Source: Sternotherus odoratus
Lineage: Eukaryota > Chordata > Testudines > Kinosternidae
Length of the DNA stretch: 64,000 nucleotides
NCBI GenBank assembly: GCA_032164245.1
Contig: JAVMKO010000010.1
Coordinates: 26,610,189-26,674,188, forward strand
Direction of reading: 5' to 3'
The first letter of the stretch is position 1. Each line of letters starts with the position of its first letter. Shown piece by piece: positions 10,732-20,489 of the stretch. Both the position numbers and the translations under genes were made by a program. Under the pieces are notes generated by a model. It had not been told where the DNA came from and made no database searches. It saw nothing but the letters and a program-made list of their open reading frames with translations.

Positions 10732-10842
10732 ATCAATCAAGACAGGTAAGCCAGGCTAAAGACTTTCCCTCAGAGGTTTTGGCTGGAGATACATGCTGCG
10801 TAGGCAGCAGAAGGCCTCTGAGGCTTACCTGTCTTGATCGAT
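10732..10842. repeat. Inverted repeat (hairpin) of unknown family
   Basis: 10732-10752 and 10822-10842 are reverse complements at 20 of 21 positions, sharing the core AAGACAGGTAAGCC. A second inverted pair, CCTCAGAGG (10768-10776) and CCTCTGAGG (10815-10823), lies inside. It may be the core of a small fold-back transposon. No terminal repeats or duplication were found. Confidence 0.55.
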
Positions 10843-11094
10843 GTTGAACCGTGTGTGTGTTAGAACACTAAATGCATTGGCTGGAGAAAGCAATACTGAC
10901 ATGACGAGTTGGCCAGCTGGCTCACATTAGGGGGAGAACCTATGGCAGAGGAAATGTCTGAGGAGATCTTGTTACACTGCAGTTACAGAAAGTGTTATTT
11001 ACACAAGAGGAATGAATCCCAGAGCAGTTTAAGATTCCCATGTGAATATTTTTTTTGTCTCCCTCATTTTGGGTCTTTGTCACACAGGCCTTGT

Positions 11095-11362
11095 CTACAC
11101 TACTACGGTAAGTCAACCTTCTCCTTCTATGTGAATAATGTAACTGGAGTCGATGTAGCTTAGTGCGGTGTCTACACCACGCTGCATCAATGAGAGATGC
11201 TCTCCCATTAACTTACCTCAGTCATCTCGTTCCGGTGGAGTACCGGAATTGACCAGAGATCACTCTACGATCTATTTAGTGGGTCTTCATCAGACCGACT
11301 AAATCAACCCCGACTGCATCAATCACAGCTACATTGATCTCTGGCAAGCGTAGACTTGGCCA
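11095..11362. mobile_element. MITE with GGCC-TTGTCTACAC ends
   Basis: The left end ACAGGCCTTGTCTACACTAC and the right end AGCGTAGACTTGGCC form imperfect terminal inverted repeats. The interior shows paired motifs such as 'agtcgatgtagct' and 'agctacattgatc', making it partly self-complementary, as in many palindromic MITEs. The family is abundant in turtle DNA as I recall; a related copy is at 19562. No clear flanking duplication. Confidence 0.65.
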
Positions 11363-11369
11363 GAGTGTC

Positions 11370-12555
11370 CTACAGTCAGCCCTTGGAAAGTTGAGAATAT
11401 GCAGATAAACAGGAGAGAAAAGATGCAAGCTTAACAACTGGTGCGTAAGTAACCGCCTAGTCAGTATGTGTTACATCTCCCACTCTGTGCCTGATTCACA
11501 AAGGATCAGACTCTGTTGCAGCTCCCAACTACAGAGGCTAGCTCTTTAGTTCAAGCTGTATAGACCTGTGCTTTTAGTTCAGGAGATCCCAAGGTCAACC
11601 TCAAGTGCTGGCCAACTGATAGCCACCACACAAGGATTCCCTGTGACCACAGTGAATCACATGATAGATAGGAATGAACTTTGCCTGGGTGCAGAGGAAG
11701 ATGGATGATTGTTCTGCATCCATGTAAAATACACTAGGAGACATGCTTATCCAGCAGTCAGAAAAAGAGATTTCAAAAGATTAAATCTGCCTGCAAAACT
11801 AGGTGGATTTTTCACAAAGGAAAGTGTGGGGGAAAATTCTCTTCAACTAGTTCAGTGTGATATAAGAAAATAAACAAGAGAATCATAGCCAAAGTCTTTG
11901 GAATTGATTCTAAAGTGTCTAAGACACAAATGTTCTGAATATTTATGATACCAAATATTAGTTATATTTGATGTCTAACGAAGACGCATGTGTTTCAGTG
12001 GAAATAGCTTTCTTATTTTGTCATGAATATAAATCTAGCTCTATTAATAAAACAAAATATCATAAAGAAAACAAAATAGAGACAGAAGGTTTTGCTATTT
12101 CTTTTAGGGTTTGTGTTCTGCCATCTTATGTACTTATTACTGATGCTTTTCTCTTAAATTATGAGCTTTGGGAAAGAGAAGGAAAAAAACTTGAATGTCA
12201 AGTTTAAACTGAGTACAAAGAAGAGATGTTTGAAGCTGGATTGCCTGGTTTTAGTACTTTGATGGGTATAAAAAAATCCCTACAAATTCAGCTACCATAC
12301 AGCACTGTGGAAAGCACATTATAGGATCTTATACATACTTGATTCATGTGTACAACTTCCAGGGTATCACTCTTAATATGGGTGGATCCTATTTATTCCA
12401 CAATGTGTAGCTGAAGAATTTCAAATGGCATCTGCCACTTGGCAAACCTTTGCCACAGAACTATGCTCCAGAGTATGATTTCTCTCCTTTCCCCATGCCC
12501 CCAGCTTACTTACGTTTCTAGAGATCATGGCTACAAAAAAGGATGGTGCAGCAGA
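11370..12555. other. No gene or assigned repeat
   Basis: AT-rich unassigned DNA. The 79-codon frame at 11968-12207 is AT-driven and lacks motifs. Confidence 0.4.
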
Positions 12556-12559
12556 TAAG

Positions 12560-12710
12560 GTGCCACAGACATCCTGTGTGACCCTGTGCCTCAGTTCCCC
12601 ATCTGAAAAATAGTAGTACTTCCCTGCCTCACAGGGGTGTTGTGAGGATAAATGCATTAAAGACTGTGAAGTGCTCAGACACTACAGTAATATGCGCCAT
12701 ATAAATATCT
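12560..12710 (+). mobile_element. MIR-family SINE remnant
   Basis: Matches the MIR core order: TGTGACCCTGTGCCTCAGTT, 'ccccatctgaaaaatagtagtactt', 'cctgcctcacaggggtgttgtgagg', then 'taaatgcattaaag...gtgaagtgctcagacac'. This is an old tRNA-derived CORE-SINE found across amniotes. It abuts the 3' side of the CR1 remnant. Confidence 0.8.
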
Positions 12711-12714
12711 ACAG

Positions 12715-14090
12715 TTTATTCCAGTTTATTCCAGTGCTTAACTACCTCAACAGGAAGTTTTTCCTAATGTCCAACCTAAACCTCCCTTGCTGCAAATTAA
12801 GCCTATTGCTTCTTGTCTATCCTCAGGAGTTAATGAAAACAATTTGTCCCCCTCCTTCTTGTAACAACCTTTGACATGCATGAAAACTGTTACGTCTCCT
12901 CTCAGTTTTCTCTTCTCCAGACTAAACAAACCCAGTTGTTTCAATCTTCCCTCATACGTCATGTTTTCTAGACCTTTAATCAGGTTTGTTGCCCTCCTCC
13001 AGACTTTCTCCAATTTGTCTTTTCGGAAATATGGAACCCAGAACTAGACACAATACTGCAGTTGAGGTCTGGAAAGCGTAGAGTAGAGCTGAAGAATTCT
13101 CTCATATCTTACTTACAACACTCCTGTTACATCCCAGAATGATGTTTGCCTTTTTCTGCAACATTGTTACACGGCTGACTCATATTTAGCTTGTGGTCCA
13201 TTATGACCCCCAGATTCCTTTCCACAGTGCTCTTCCCAGGCAGTCATTTCCCATTTTGTATGAGTGAAACTGATTGTTCCTTCCTAAGTGGAGTGCTTTG
13301 CATTTGTCCTTATTGAATTTTATCCTATTTACTTTACTTTGGACCATTTCTCCAGTTTGTCAGATCATTTTGAATTTTAATCCTATCCTCCAAAGCACTT
13401 GCAACACCTCCCAGCTTCATATCACTCACAAACTTGATAAAATGTACTCTTTATGCCATTATCTAAATCTTTGATGAAGATATTGAACAGAACCAGACCC
13501 AGAACTAATCACTGTTGGACTCTACTTGATATGCTCTTCCAGATTGACTGAGAACCACTGATAACTACTCTTCAGGAATGGTTTTCTAACCAGTTATTCA
13601 CCCAATTTATAGTACCTCCATCTAGGTTATATTTCCCTAGTTCGTTTATGAGAAGGCCATGCAGGACAGTATCAAAAGCCTTACTAAAAGTCAAGACATA
13701 CCACACTTACTACTTCCCCTATCTACAAGGCTTTTTACCGTGTCAAAAAAAGCTATTAGGTTGGTTTGACACGGTTTGTTCTTGACAAATCTATGATGAC
13801 TGTTACTTATCACCTTATTATCTTCAAGATGTTTGCAAATTGATTGCTTAATTATTTGTTCCATTATCTTTCCAGATACAAAGTTAAGATCACTGGTCTG
13901 TAACTCCCTGGATTGTCTTTATTTCCCCCTTTTTATAGATTGGCACTATATTTCCCCTTTTCCAATCCTCTGGAATCTCTCCCACTTCCATCACTTTTCA
14001 AAGATAATCACTAATGGCTCAGATAGCACCTCAGTCAGATCCTTGAGTATTCTAGGATTTATTTAGTCAGGCCCTGGTGAAATAAAGGGT
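12715..14090 (-). mobile_element. Degenerate CR1 LINE, reverse transcriptase region
   Basis: Read on the minus strand, this is one continuous but broken reverse-transcriptase and C-terminal region. Near 13680-13790 it encodes a word like 'LIAFFDTV' and the 'F D T V L H' type motif of the CR1 palm domain. The 88-codon frame at 12747-13013 encodes WRRATNLIKGLENMTYEGRL and GLFSLEKRKLRGD, the hallmark C-terminal CR1 sequence. Several stops and frameshifts lie between these blocks, so it is dead. The usual 3' tail beyond 'aactggaataa' is missing at 12715-12725. It is the largest LINE remnant in the window and the main source of open frames here. Confidence 0.88.
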
Positions 14091-14186
14091 GAGAACTACT
14101 CTATGCATCTTAATGCAATCTCAAATCTGAAACCTAAACATGACTCTTTAAATGTTAACTCTTTCATGACTGAAATATTAGAAATA

Positions 14187-14726
14187 CAGTAAAACCTCCA
14201 TTTAACGGACTAATTCGGGCGAGGGGGTGTCCGTTAAATCCAAAAGTCCGTTATTTAATAATAATAAAAAACAAACGAGCTGTCGGAGCAGCAGCCCACC
14301 TGCCACAGGGTCAGGGTGGCAGCTCCGCAGCCTGCCCGCTGCCGGGACCCGGGTGGCAGCCGGGAGCCGTCAGCCAGCCCGCCCGGGTCCCGGCTGCTGG
14401 GACTCAGGCAGCAGCCATCAGCCAGCCTGCCCGGGTCCCGGCTGCTGGGACCCGGGCGGCAGCCGTCAGCCAGCCAGCCCGCCCGCCCGGGTCCCGGCTG
14501 CTGGGATCCGGGTGGCAGCCGTCAGCCAGCCAGCCAGCCCGCCCGCTGTGGGGAGCCGGGCAGCAGCCGGCAGCCAGCCCGCCCGCGGCTGGAACCCCGG
14601 TGGCAGCAGGGAGCCGGCAGCCAGCCCTCGACAAATGGATTTCGGATGCATCAGACTTGCTTAAAAATTTTGTCCGTTGCATCCGAAGTCCGTTAAATCG
14701 AGGTCCGTTAAATCGAGGTTTTACTG
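14187..14726 (+). mobile_element. Tigger/pogo-like MITE, copy 1, with internal minisatellite
   Basis: Ends CAGTAAAACCTC...GAGGTTTTACTG flanked by TA (14185-14186, 14727-14728), the CAGT...ACTG pattern of pogo/Tigger transposons. The right end carries the 15-base word TCCGTTAAATCGAGG twice in tandem. The centre (about 14330-14620) is a GC-rich minisatellite of roughly 50-60-base units built on GTCAGCCAGCC and CCCGGGTCCCGGCTGCTGGG. No transposase. Open frames of 119-145 codons here are repeat translations. Copy 2 at 19944-20484 is inverted and about 98% identical. Confidence 0.9.
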
Positions 14727-14734
14727 TATGCAGA

Positions 14735-15185
14735 AATTGTTTGGGGAATCTGTCTATGTGCAATGTATGAACGCTGATTTACTTACTTGACATATAACTC
14801 TAATCCTCAGCATGTACTGAATCAGCCAATTGCTAGCAGAGACTGTGTCACACACTTCTGGGAGAAGCTATAGGAAAATCAAGGAGGCTGTTAACATGGA
14901 ATGACTTTGCCCTGGTAGAGCAATGAATAATCTTGGACTCCATCCACTTTCAAAGAGACTGGGCATATTAGTTGGATGTCTGGGCTGTCTTTGGGCCATG
15001 CTGAACAGTAACGTATACCAACATAAAATGGTCAAGATATGCCAAGATTGTAGGGGAACGTTAGTGACTCTTTAAAGCTGAAGCTCATTTTCTTTTCTGT
15101 CTCTCTCTCAAGTCCCATTCCCCTTAAACACTCTCTAAAATTCTTTTTCACCTGAAAATTGTAATTTGTTTTTACTATCAAGGGA
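14735..15185. other. No gene or assigned repeat
   Basis: Unassigned DNA between the Tigger-like element and a dispersed repeat. Nothing supported. Confidence 0.4.
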
Positions 15186-15390
15186 AGATCATTATTATTT
15201 ATCTATATTAGCATAGCACCCAACAGTCCATGATTAGGACCCCATTCTGCTCGGCACTGTACAAAAAGAGGATAAGAAAAGACAATCCCTGCCTCAAAGA
15301 CCTTATACTCTAAGTATAAGACAAGAAACAGGTGGACACAGAGAGAATGCAGAGTACAAGGGAACAGTGAAACAATATTGATTTGTGTGT
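15186..15390 (+). repeat. Dispersed reptile repeat ('CGGCACTGTACAAA' family)
   Basis: Reads TTATTATTTATCTATATTAGCATAGCACC, then 'accccattctgctcggcactgtacaaa', 'gacaatccctgcctcaaaga.cttata' and 'aagacaagaaacaggtgga'. I recognise this order as a common non-avian reptile interspersed repeat. Shorter related pieces lie at 40830-40960 and 52485-52605. No family name is assigned. Confidence 0.6.
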
Positions 15391-15605
15391 GTGGAGAACA
15401 TGTGAGGCTGTGATCGGATATATGGGAACCCCTCTTCTGGAAAAGTCTAAGGAAAAAAGAAAATGAAGCCACAAAGGCAGAAGTGCTTGCGATTCCCATA
15501 AGCTAAGCAATGCCTGTTTACAGAACTTACGAATATTTGAAGGAAATCCACTGCATTGCAGAGGGCATGAGCAAAGATCTATGTACCACATAAGACCAAG
15601 AAAAG

Positions 15606-15782
15606 GGAGGGAATAATAGCTCAGTGGTTTGAGTATTGGCCTGCTAAACCCAGGGTTGTAAATTCAATCCTTGAAGGAGCCATTTAGGGATATGGGGCAA
15701 AAATGGGATTGGCCCTGCTTTGAGCAGGGGGTTGCACTATATGATCTTCTGATGTGCCTTCTAACCCAGATATTCTATGATT
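15606..15782 (+). mobile_element. tRNA-like SINE (Cry-type, cryptodiran turtle) with CR1 tail
   Basis: A tRNA-related head has an A box (TAGCTCAGTGGTTTGAG, about 15617-15633) and a B box (GGTTGTAAATTCAATCC, 15654-15670). It is followed by 'ggagccatttagggatatggggcaaaaa' and ends in TATTCTATGATTCC, the octamer-type tail shared with CR1 LINEs. This head-tail combination is the Cry SINE of hidden-necked turtles as I know it. Flanks CCAAGAAAAG (15596-15605) and CCAGGAAAGG (15783-15792) may be a decayed duplication. The tRNA part is not a functional tRNA gene. Confidence 0.85.
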
Positions 15783-15794
15783 CCAGGAAAGGCC

Positions 15795-16237
15795 CATTTT
15801 TTCTGTGTGTGTGTGCAGAGATTTTCTTTGATAGGCACACTTATTTATTTATTCCAATTTACATAGAGAGCTTATTTAATTATCCAGGCACAAAGGAGGC
15901 ATGACAGTTGTTTTATAAGTCATTTTATGAATGAAGTGAAATTCCGGTAACAAAATGTCACACTTGCCATCTACTTACAGTACACTTAGGCTGATGACTT
16001 CACTAAGAGTTTATTATCCATTATCTATATTATAGTCCTTAAAACATACGTAATTGTCCAGTTACATAATGACGGCAGAGTTGTACAAACAGAACACATC
16101 TATTTCATGAGGTCAAATGACAATTTGTTGAGGCAGAGAATGTTACGTTATAGGCTACCCTTTTGTATAAGAATTTTCTGTGCATTTTCATAACTATGGT
16201 CTTGATTGTGACACATTGGGCAAAATTCACCCCCTGG
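15795..16237. other. No gene or assigned repeat
   Basis: AT-rich unassigned DNA with a short (TG) run near 15804-15815. No supported feature. Confidence 0.4.
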
Positions 16238-16245
16238 GGCAGATG

Positions 16246-16369
16246 TAGGGTGAGCAGATGTCTCAATTTTACTGGGACAGTCCTGATATTTGGGATTTTT
16301 TCTGATATAGGCACCTATTATCCCCCATACTCTGTCCCGATTTTTCACACTTTCTATCTGGTCACCCTA
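16246..16369. mobile_element. hAT-like MITE, intact copy (124 bp)
   Basis: Ends TAGGGTGAGCAGA and TCTGGTCACCCTA. Flanks GGCAGATG (16238-16245) and GGCAGAGG (16370-16377) form an 8-bp duplication with one mismatch. Same family as the LTR-split copy at 2733-3351; both share 'gggacag.tctgat.ttt.gg' and 'cctattctcc/ttatccccc' internal blocks. Confidence 0.85.
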
Positions 16370-16924
16370 GGCAGAGGCCACAAAGGCCTATGTGACACAA
16401 GAACTATTTTGAGGGTTCAGGGGATCTTCAGCGAGGCACTGGATTTATGTAGATTCTCTGCCTGGGAGTAAATTTCACTCTGTAGAAATAAGGGGAGGCT
16501 AGAGAGGGGAAGAATCAGGTGCTATTATGTTTAATGATTATGGGCATGATAATGATGTACGGTAGATTCATTTCAAAACTCTTCCCATTTTGTGAGATAT
16601 TATAACTTCTAGCAAATCCAGCAGTATTATTTCCCCCTATTATCATTTTTCCCTGTTGCAGAAACCCCAGTGGAAACCTGCTGTTAAGTAAAACTGATTG
16701 GCAGGAATCACTAAAAGATACCCTAATGTATATGAAACCACATATGTACTAACAGAGCTACAGAGTAATATGCAGTGTGAATATGGTACATTTCTTTAAT
16801 GTAATGTCTGTTTTCATCTTTGTACTGCTAGAGTTATCTGGGAAGTCATGAATTACTTATTTATTGAAGGACTGATCTAAATCAACGTGCTGGATTTCTT
16901 GATTTTGACAGTGCAGACTTCTTC

Positions 16925-16952
16925 TCCCCCCCCTCCCCCCCACACACACACA
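16925..16952 (+). repeat. C-run and (CA)n
   Basis: Runs of C broken by one T, followed by five CA units. Simple low-complexity sequence. Confidence 0.85.
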
Positions 16953-19104
16953 AAGAGAAGAAAATCACAGAGAAGAGATTAAGGCTGGATTTTAGTCAGA
17001 AGATTCTGAATCCCCATTGCTTCCATTGATCTCAAGAGGAGTTTCTGGTGTGACCAAAAATGATCCCCTAATGACCTTACATTCTTGGTGCACCAAAAAC
17101 TCCCACTGCGTTCAGTGGGAGGGTTCACAGATACAGCCAGGATAATTGGCGCAATCCCAAGCAGTCTATGTAATCAATAATATGCAGGGCTACAGCCAGG
17201 CCTCAGAACAAGCTGCAGAAGCAGATTGTCTGAGACATGACCCACAAGAGAGTTGGAGCATTGAGGTTCGCAGGAGAACAAGCCTATGAAGCTCAGGCCC
17301 AGCAGGTGGTTCTTACAAGCTCACAGGCCTTCCTCCCTTGATGATGGTTCAGTACATTCACATTTCACTTTGATCATTAAAAGAAAAAAACCACAAAATT
17401 TTAAGTAAAAATCAAAACAAATTTATCGCAAATACAGAATTAACGCAGAAGAATGTCTATCAAATGGAAGTGGTTACCAGGGTAAGTTACACTAAGGGTT
17501 TTTTTACTGTGAAAATTAGTTCTCTGAGAAGAGCGAGCTTTGGGTCATGTGTGGACTTGCATATCCTATATTCTAGCAATGCTGCCATGACAGGGAAATC
17601 GGAAGCTGCTCCAGTGAGGTCTTTAGCACCCCTAGTACTAGAAAATGCATGGGACTAAGTCCTACTTCCAACAAAATCAATGGGAATTTGTCATTAACTT
17701 TGATGGGACCATTATTTGTTGCACAGAAAATAAGTGGCACCCAAAGGTGTGTCCAAGCTAAGAAGAGTTTACTAGTACTTGTCTACCCAGATCAGAGTAG
17801 CTAGGATTGAGGTTTCCTCTAATTATGCATTCAAGGGGAAATTCACCCATCCCCACAACAGCCTCTGAGTGTGTGGAGGTCCTCAGCACAGCAGTCACAT
17901 CTGCACATAGAGTTTTTGTGAGCCTTCTGCATCTGAGTGAACTGCTCCATCACGGATGAAGACATTGACTGAAAGGTACCACAGATGGACCTGATCCTAC
18001 CTTTGCTGGGCTGAAGACAGTCTTGGGGTTCACAAGCAATGTCCATGGGGTGCAAAACAAAATTAGAATTGGGCACTTGCAATTTGTTTTGTTTTTATAC
18101 TGGAAAAATAACAACTTCCTCACTGAATCAATTTAGAATAGAACACTGGAAGTGCATCTTTCTTGTGCATTTGACCAATCAAAATGATAATGTAGACAAA
18201 CTGTGGACTGCAATCTGCAGTATCCAGCAATATCTCATTACTATGCAAAAAAAAATCATATTCACAGCAACTGTCTCGTCTATTTATTGTTTGGTTACTC
18301 ATCTGGAAATTTTAATACTTTCTTCAGGGGCAGGGGCTGGCAATAAAAAAATTGACCTATATATCAAACCTTTAACTTCCAGCCATCATTGTGTGCCATA
18401 ATACAGATGGAGTAGCTATCAGCTCTCTTTACTGTGTTGGTTTATTTACTTCAACAGAGAATATAGATTTAAAGAGGATAAAGTACCAAAGTCTACTTTA
18501 AAGCTACAGTTTCCCATTCCAAAGTCCAATTTATTGCAAAAATGGATGGCACATACTAATAAGTGTGTCTGATATACAACTAGTTAATTCATAAAGATTA
18601 AAACACAGTATTACCAGTTAAAGTGTAAAGATATTTTACACCCTTTTACATGAACTTCAATGGATAGGAATGTAGTTCCACATAATTCATTTTTTATCAG
18701 GTTAAATTTTTCTACTAGTATAAAACAAGAAAAAAGCTCCTAATTGTTATCTACTCAAAAGTTATTGACTGTAAAAATTGAAATTTGTATAAGATTCAGA
18801 AACAAAATCAAATTCACCGCATTTTATAAAATTAAATGTTTGATTCAGGCACCTGCAAGTTATGCCATGCAAGATCATCCTTGTGTCCACACAGAACCCC
18901 AGTGACGCGAACAAGGCTCCATGCAGGTACAAGTGTTTGCTGGCATGGATTAACTTGTTTTTAAACTCTGAATCAGGGTCCATGTCTTCCTCTGTGGTTG
19001 GAAAATGGCTAGCACATTTTGGATGCTACAGCAATGTAAATTAGTAATAATTTCTAGGCATAAATAGCAGCACAGAATATTAAATTCCTTACTAGGGTCA
19101 CTGA

Positions 19105-19127
19105 CACATACACATACACACACACAT
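19105..19127 (+). repeat. Imperfect (CA)n microsatellite
   Basis: CA units interrupted by CATA steps. Low-complexity sequence with no other feature. Confidence 0.8.
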
Positions 19128-19561
19128 TACCTCCAAGCAATTTTTTAAAAAACTCTCACTTTCTGCAATTTCCATTAATAATAAACCAGACAATCACAGT
19201 GCTCTTGAATGAACTCACACGGAAAAATGATAAAAGAGAAAAACGTTCTATCACCCATGGGTGGACACTTTTCACAAAACGATCACTCCATATTGACTTC
19301 TCCGTCCTTGATCTATGCAACACCTTCAAGAGACGAGCCTGAGAGCTTAAATTCATAACTTTGCTAGAATCTAAAAATCGTGGTCTCCATAGAGATACTG
19401 GTTTTATGTTTCATTATAAAAAATTAAAACATACTAACCATCTTTTGTCCTATGACTACAGAGGTGTTAATTGCCCACTTCAATTGAATTGGTCTCTTGC
19501 AACATGTATTAACCATTTTGGCTTAACAATCTGTTTCACCTTGTATTGATCTGTGACACTT

Positions 19562-19783
19562 GGCTATGTCTACACTACAGCTAATGTCAGCATAATTTAT
19601 GTTGGTCAGGGGTGTGAATCAACCATCTCTGAGCGACATAAATTACACTGACATAAGCGCCAGCTTGGACAGTGTTACACTGGTGGGAGCGCTTCTCCTG
19701 TGGTCATACTACTGCCACTCACGGAGATGGCTTTATTATGCCAACTGGAGAGCTGAAGTGCTGTACGTGTAAATATGCCCTCT
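19562..19783. mobile_element. MITE with GGCTATGTCTACAC end
   Basis: Starts TGGCTATGTCTACACTAC and ends near GTACGTGTAAATATGCCC, an imperfect inverted match. Internal blocks 'catctctgagcgacataaatt' and 'ctggtgggagcgcttctcc' are typical of a turtle MITE as I recall it. Related in its termini to 11095-11362 and 26630-26856. No clear target duplication. Confidence 0.6.
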
Positions 19784-19943
19784 GAGTACCTTTCCCAGAC
19801 CTGAAGAGGAGCTCTGTGGAGCTCAAACGCTTGCCTCTCTCTCCAACAGAAGTTGGTTCAATAAAAAAGATATTACCTCACCCACCTTCTCTCTCAATTA
19901 ATAATAAAGGTACTTTCAGTTTTTGGGTGGAGACAAGTAATTA

Positions 19944-20484
19944 CAGTAAAACCTCGATTTAACGGACCTCGATTTAACGGACTTCGGATGCAACGGACAA
20001 AATTTTAAAGCAAGTCTGATGCATCCGAAATCCATTTGTCGAGGGCTGGCTGCCGGCTCCCTGCTGCCGCCGGGGTTCCAGCCGCGGGCGGGCTGGCTGC
20101 CGGCTGCCGCCCGGCTCCCCACAGCGGGTGGGCTGGCTGGCTGGCTGACGGCTGCCACCCGGATCCCAGCAGCCGGGACCCGGGCGGGCGGGCTGGCTGG
20201 CTGACGGCTGCCGCCCGGGTCCCAGCAGCCGGGACCCGGGCAGGCTGGCTGATGGCTGCCGCCTGAGTCCCAGCAGCCGGGACCCGGGCGGGCTGGCTGA
20301 CGGCTCCCGGCTGCCACCCGGGTCCCGGCAGCGGGCAGGCTTTGGAGCTGCCACCCTGACCCTGTGGCAGGTGGGCTGCTGCTCCGACAGCTCGTTTGTT
20401 TTTTTTTTATTATTAAATAACGGACTTTTGGATTTAACGGACACCCCCTCGCCCGAATTAGTCCGTTAAATGGAGGTTTTACTG
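19944..20484 (-). mobile_element. Tigger/pogo-like MITE, copy 2 (inverted)
   Basis: Flanked by TA at 19942-19943 and 20485-20486 with the same CAGTAAAACCTC ends. Read in reverse it aligns to 14187-14726 with about nine differences over 540 bases by hand count, including a small A-run indel. The doubled terminal 15-base word is here on the left. The same GC-rich minisatellite fills the centre. The 194- and 156-codon frames on the minus strand are translations of that minisatellite, rich in S, P, A and G, and are not genes. Confidence 0.9.
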
Positions 20485-20489
20485 TACTG

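Larger units (their letters stand above)
16380..19555. other. Long stretch without genes; simple repeats only
   Basis: No transposon with clear ends is visible. It contains a C/CA run at 16925-16952 and a CA-rich run at 19105-19127. Short phrases such as 'ctcccactgcgttcagtgggag' (17100-17121) and 'aaaatcaatgggaatttg' (17671-17688) look like old repeat remnants. The 120-codon frame at 18039-18401 is AT-rich, has no domain and overlaps one on the other strand. Confidence 0.45.

Noticed and set aside
12747..13013. 88-codon open frame with a clear protein-like sequence
   Set aside because: As a host gene it is rejected. The sequence is the C-terminal part of CR1 reverse transcriptase and is annotated as a LINE remnant.
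15606..15680. Possible functional tRNA gene
   Set aside because: The A and B boxes are present, but the cloverleaf is degraded and the unit continues into a SINE body with a CR1-type tail.
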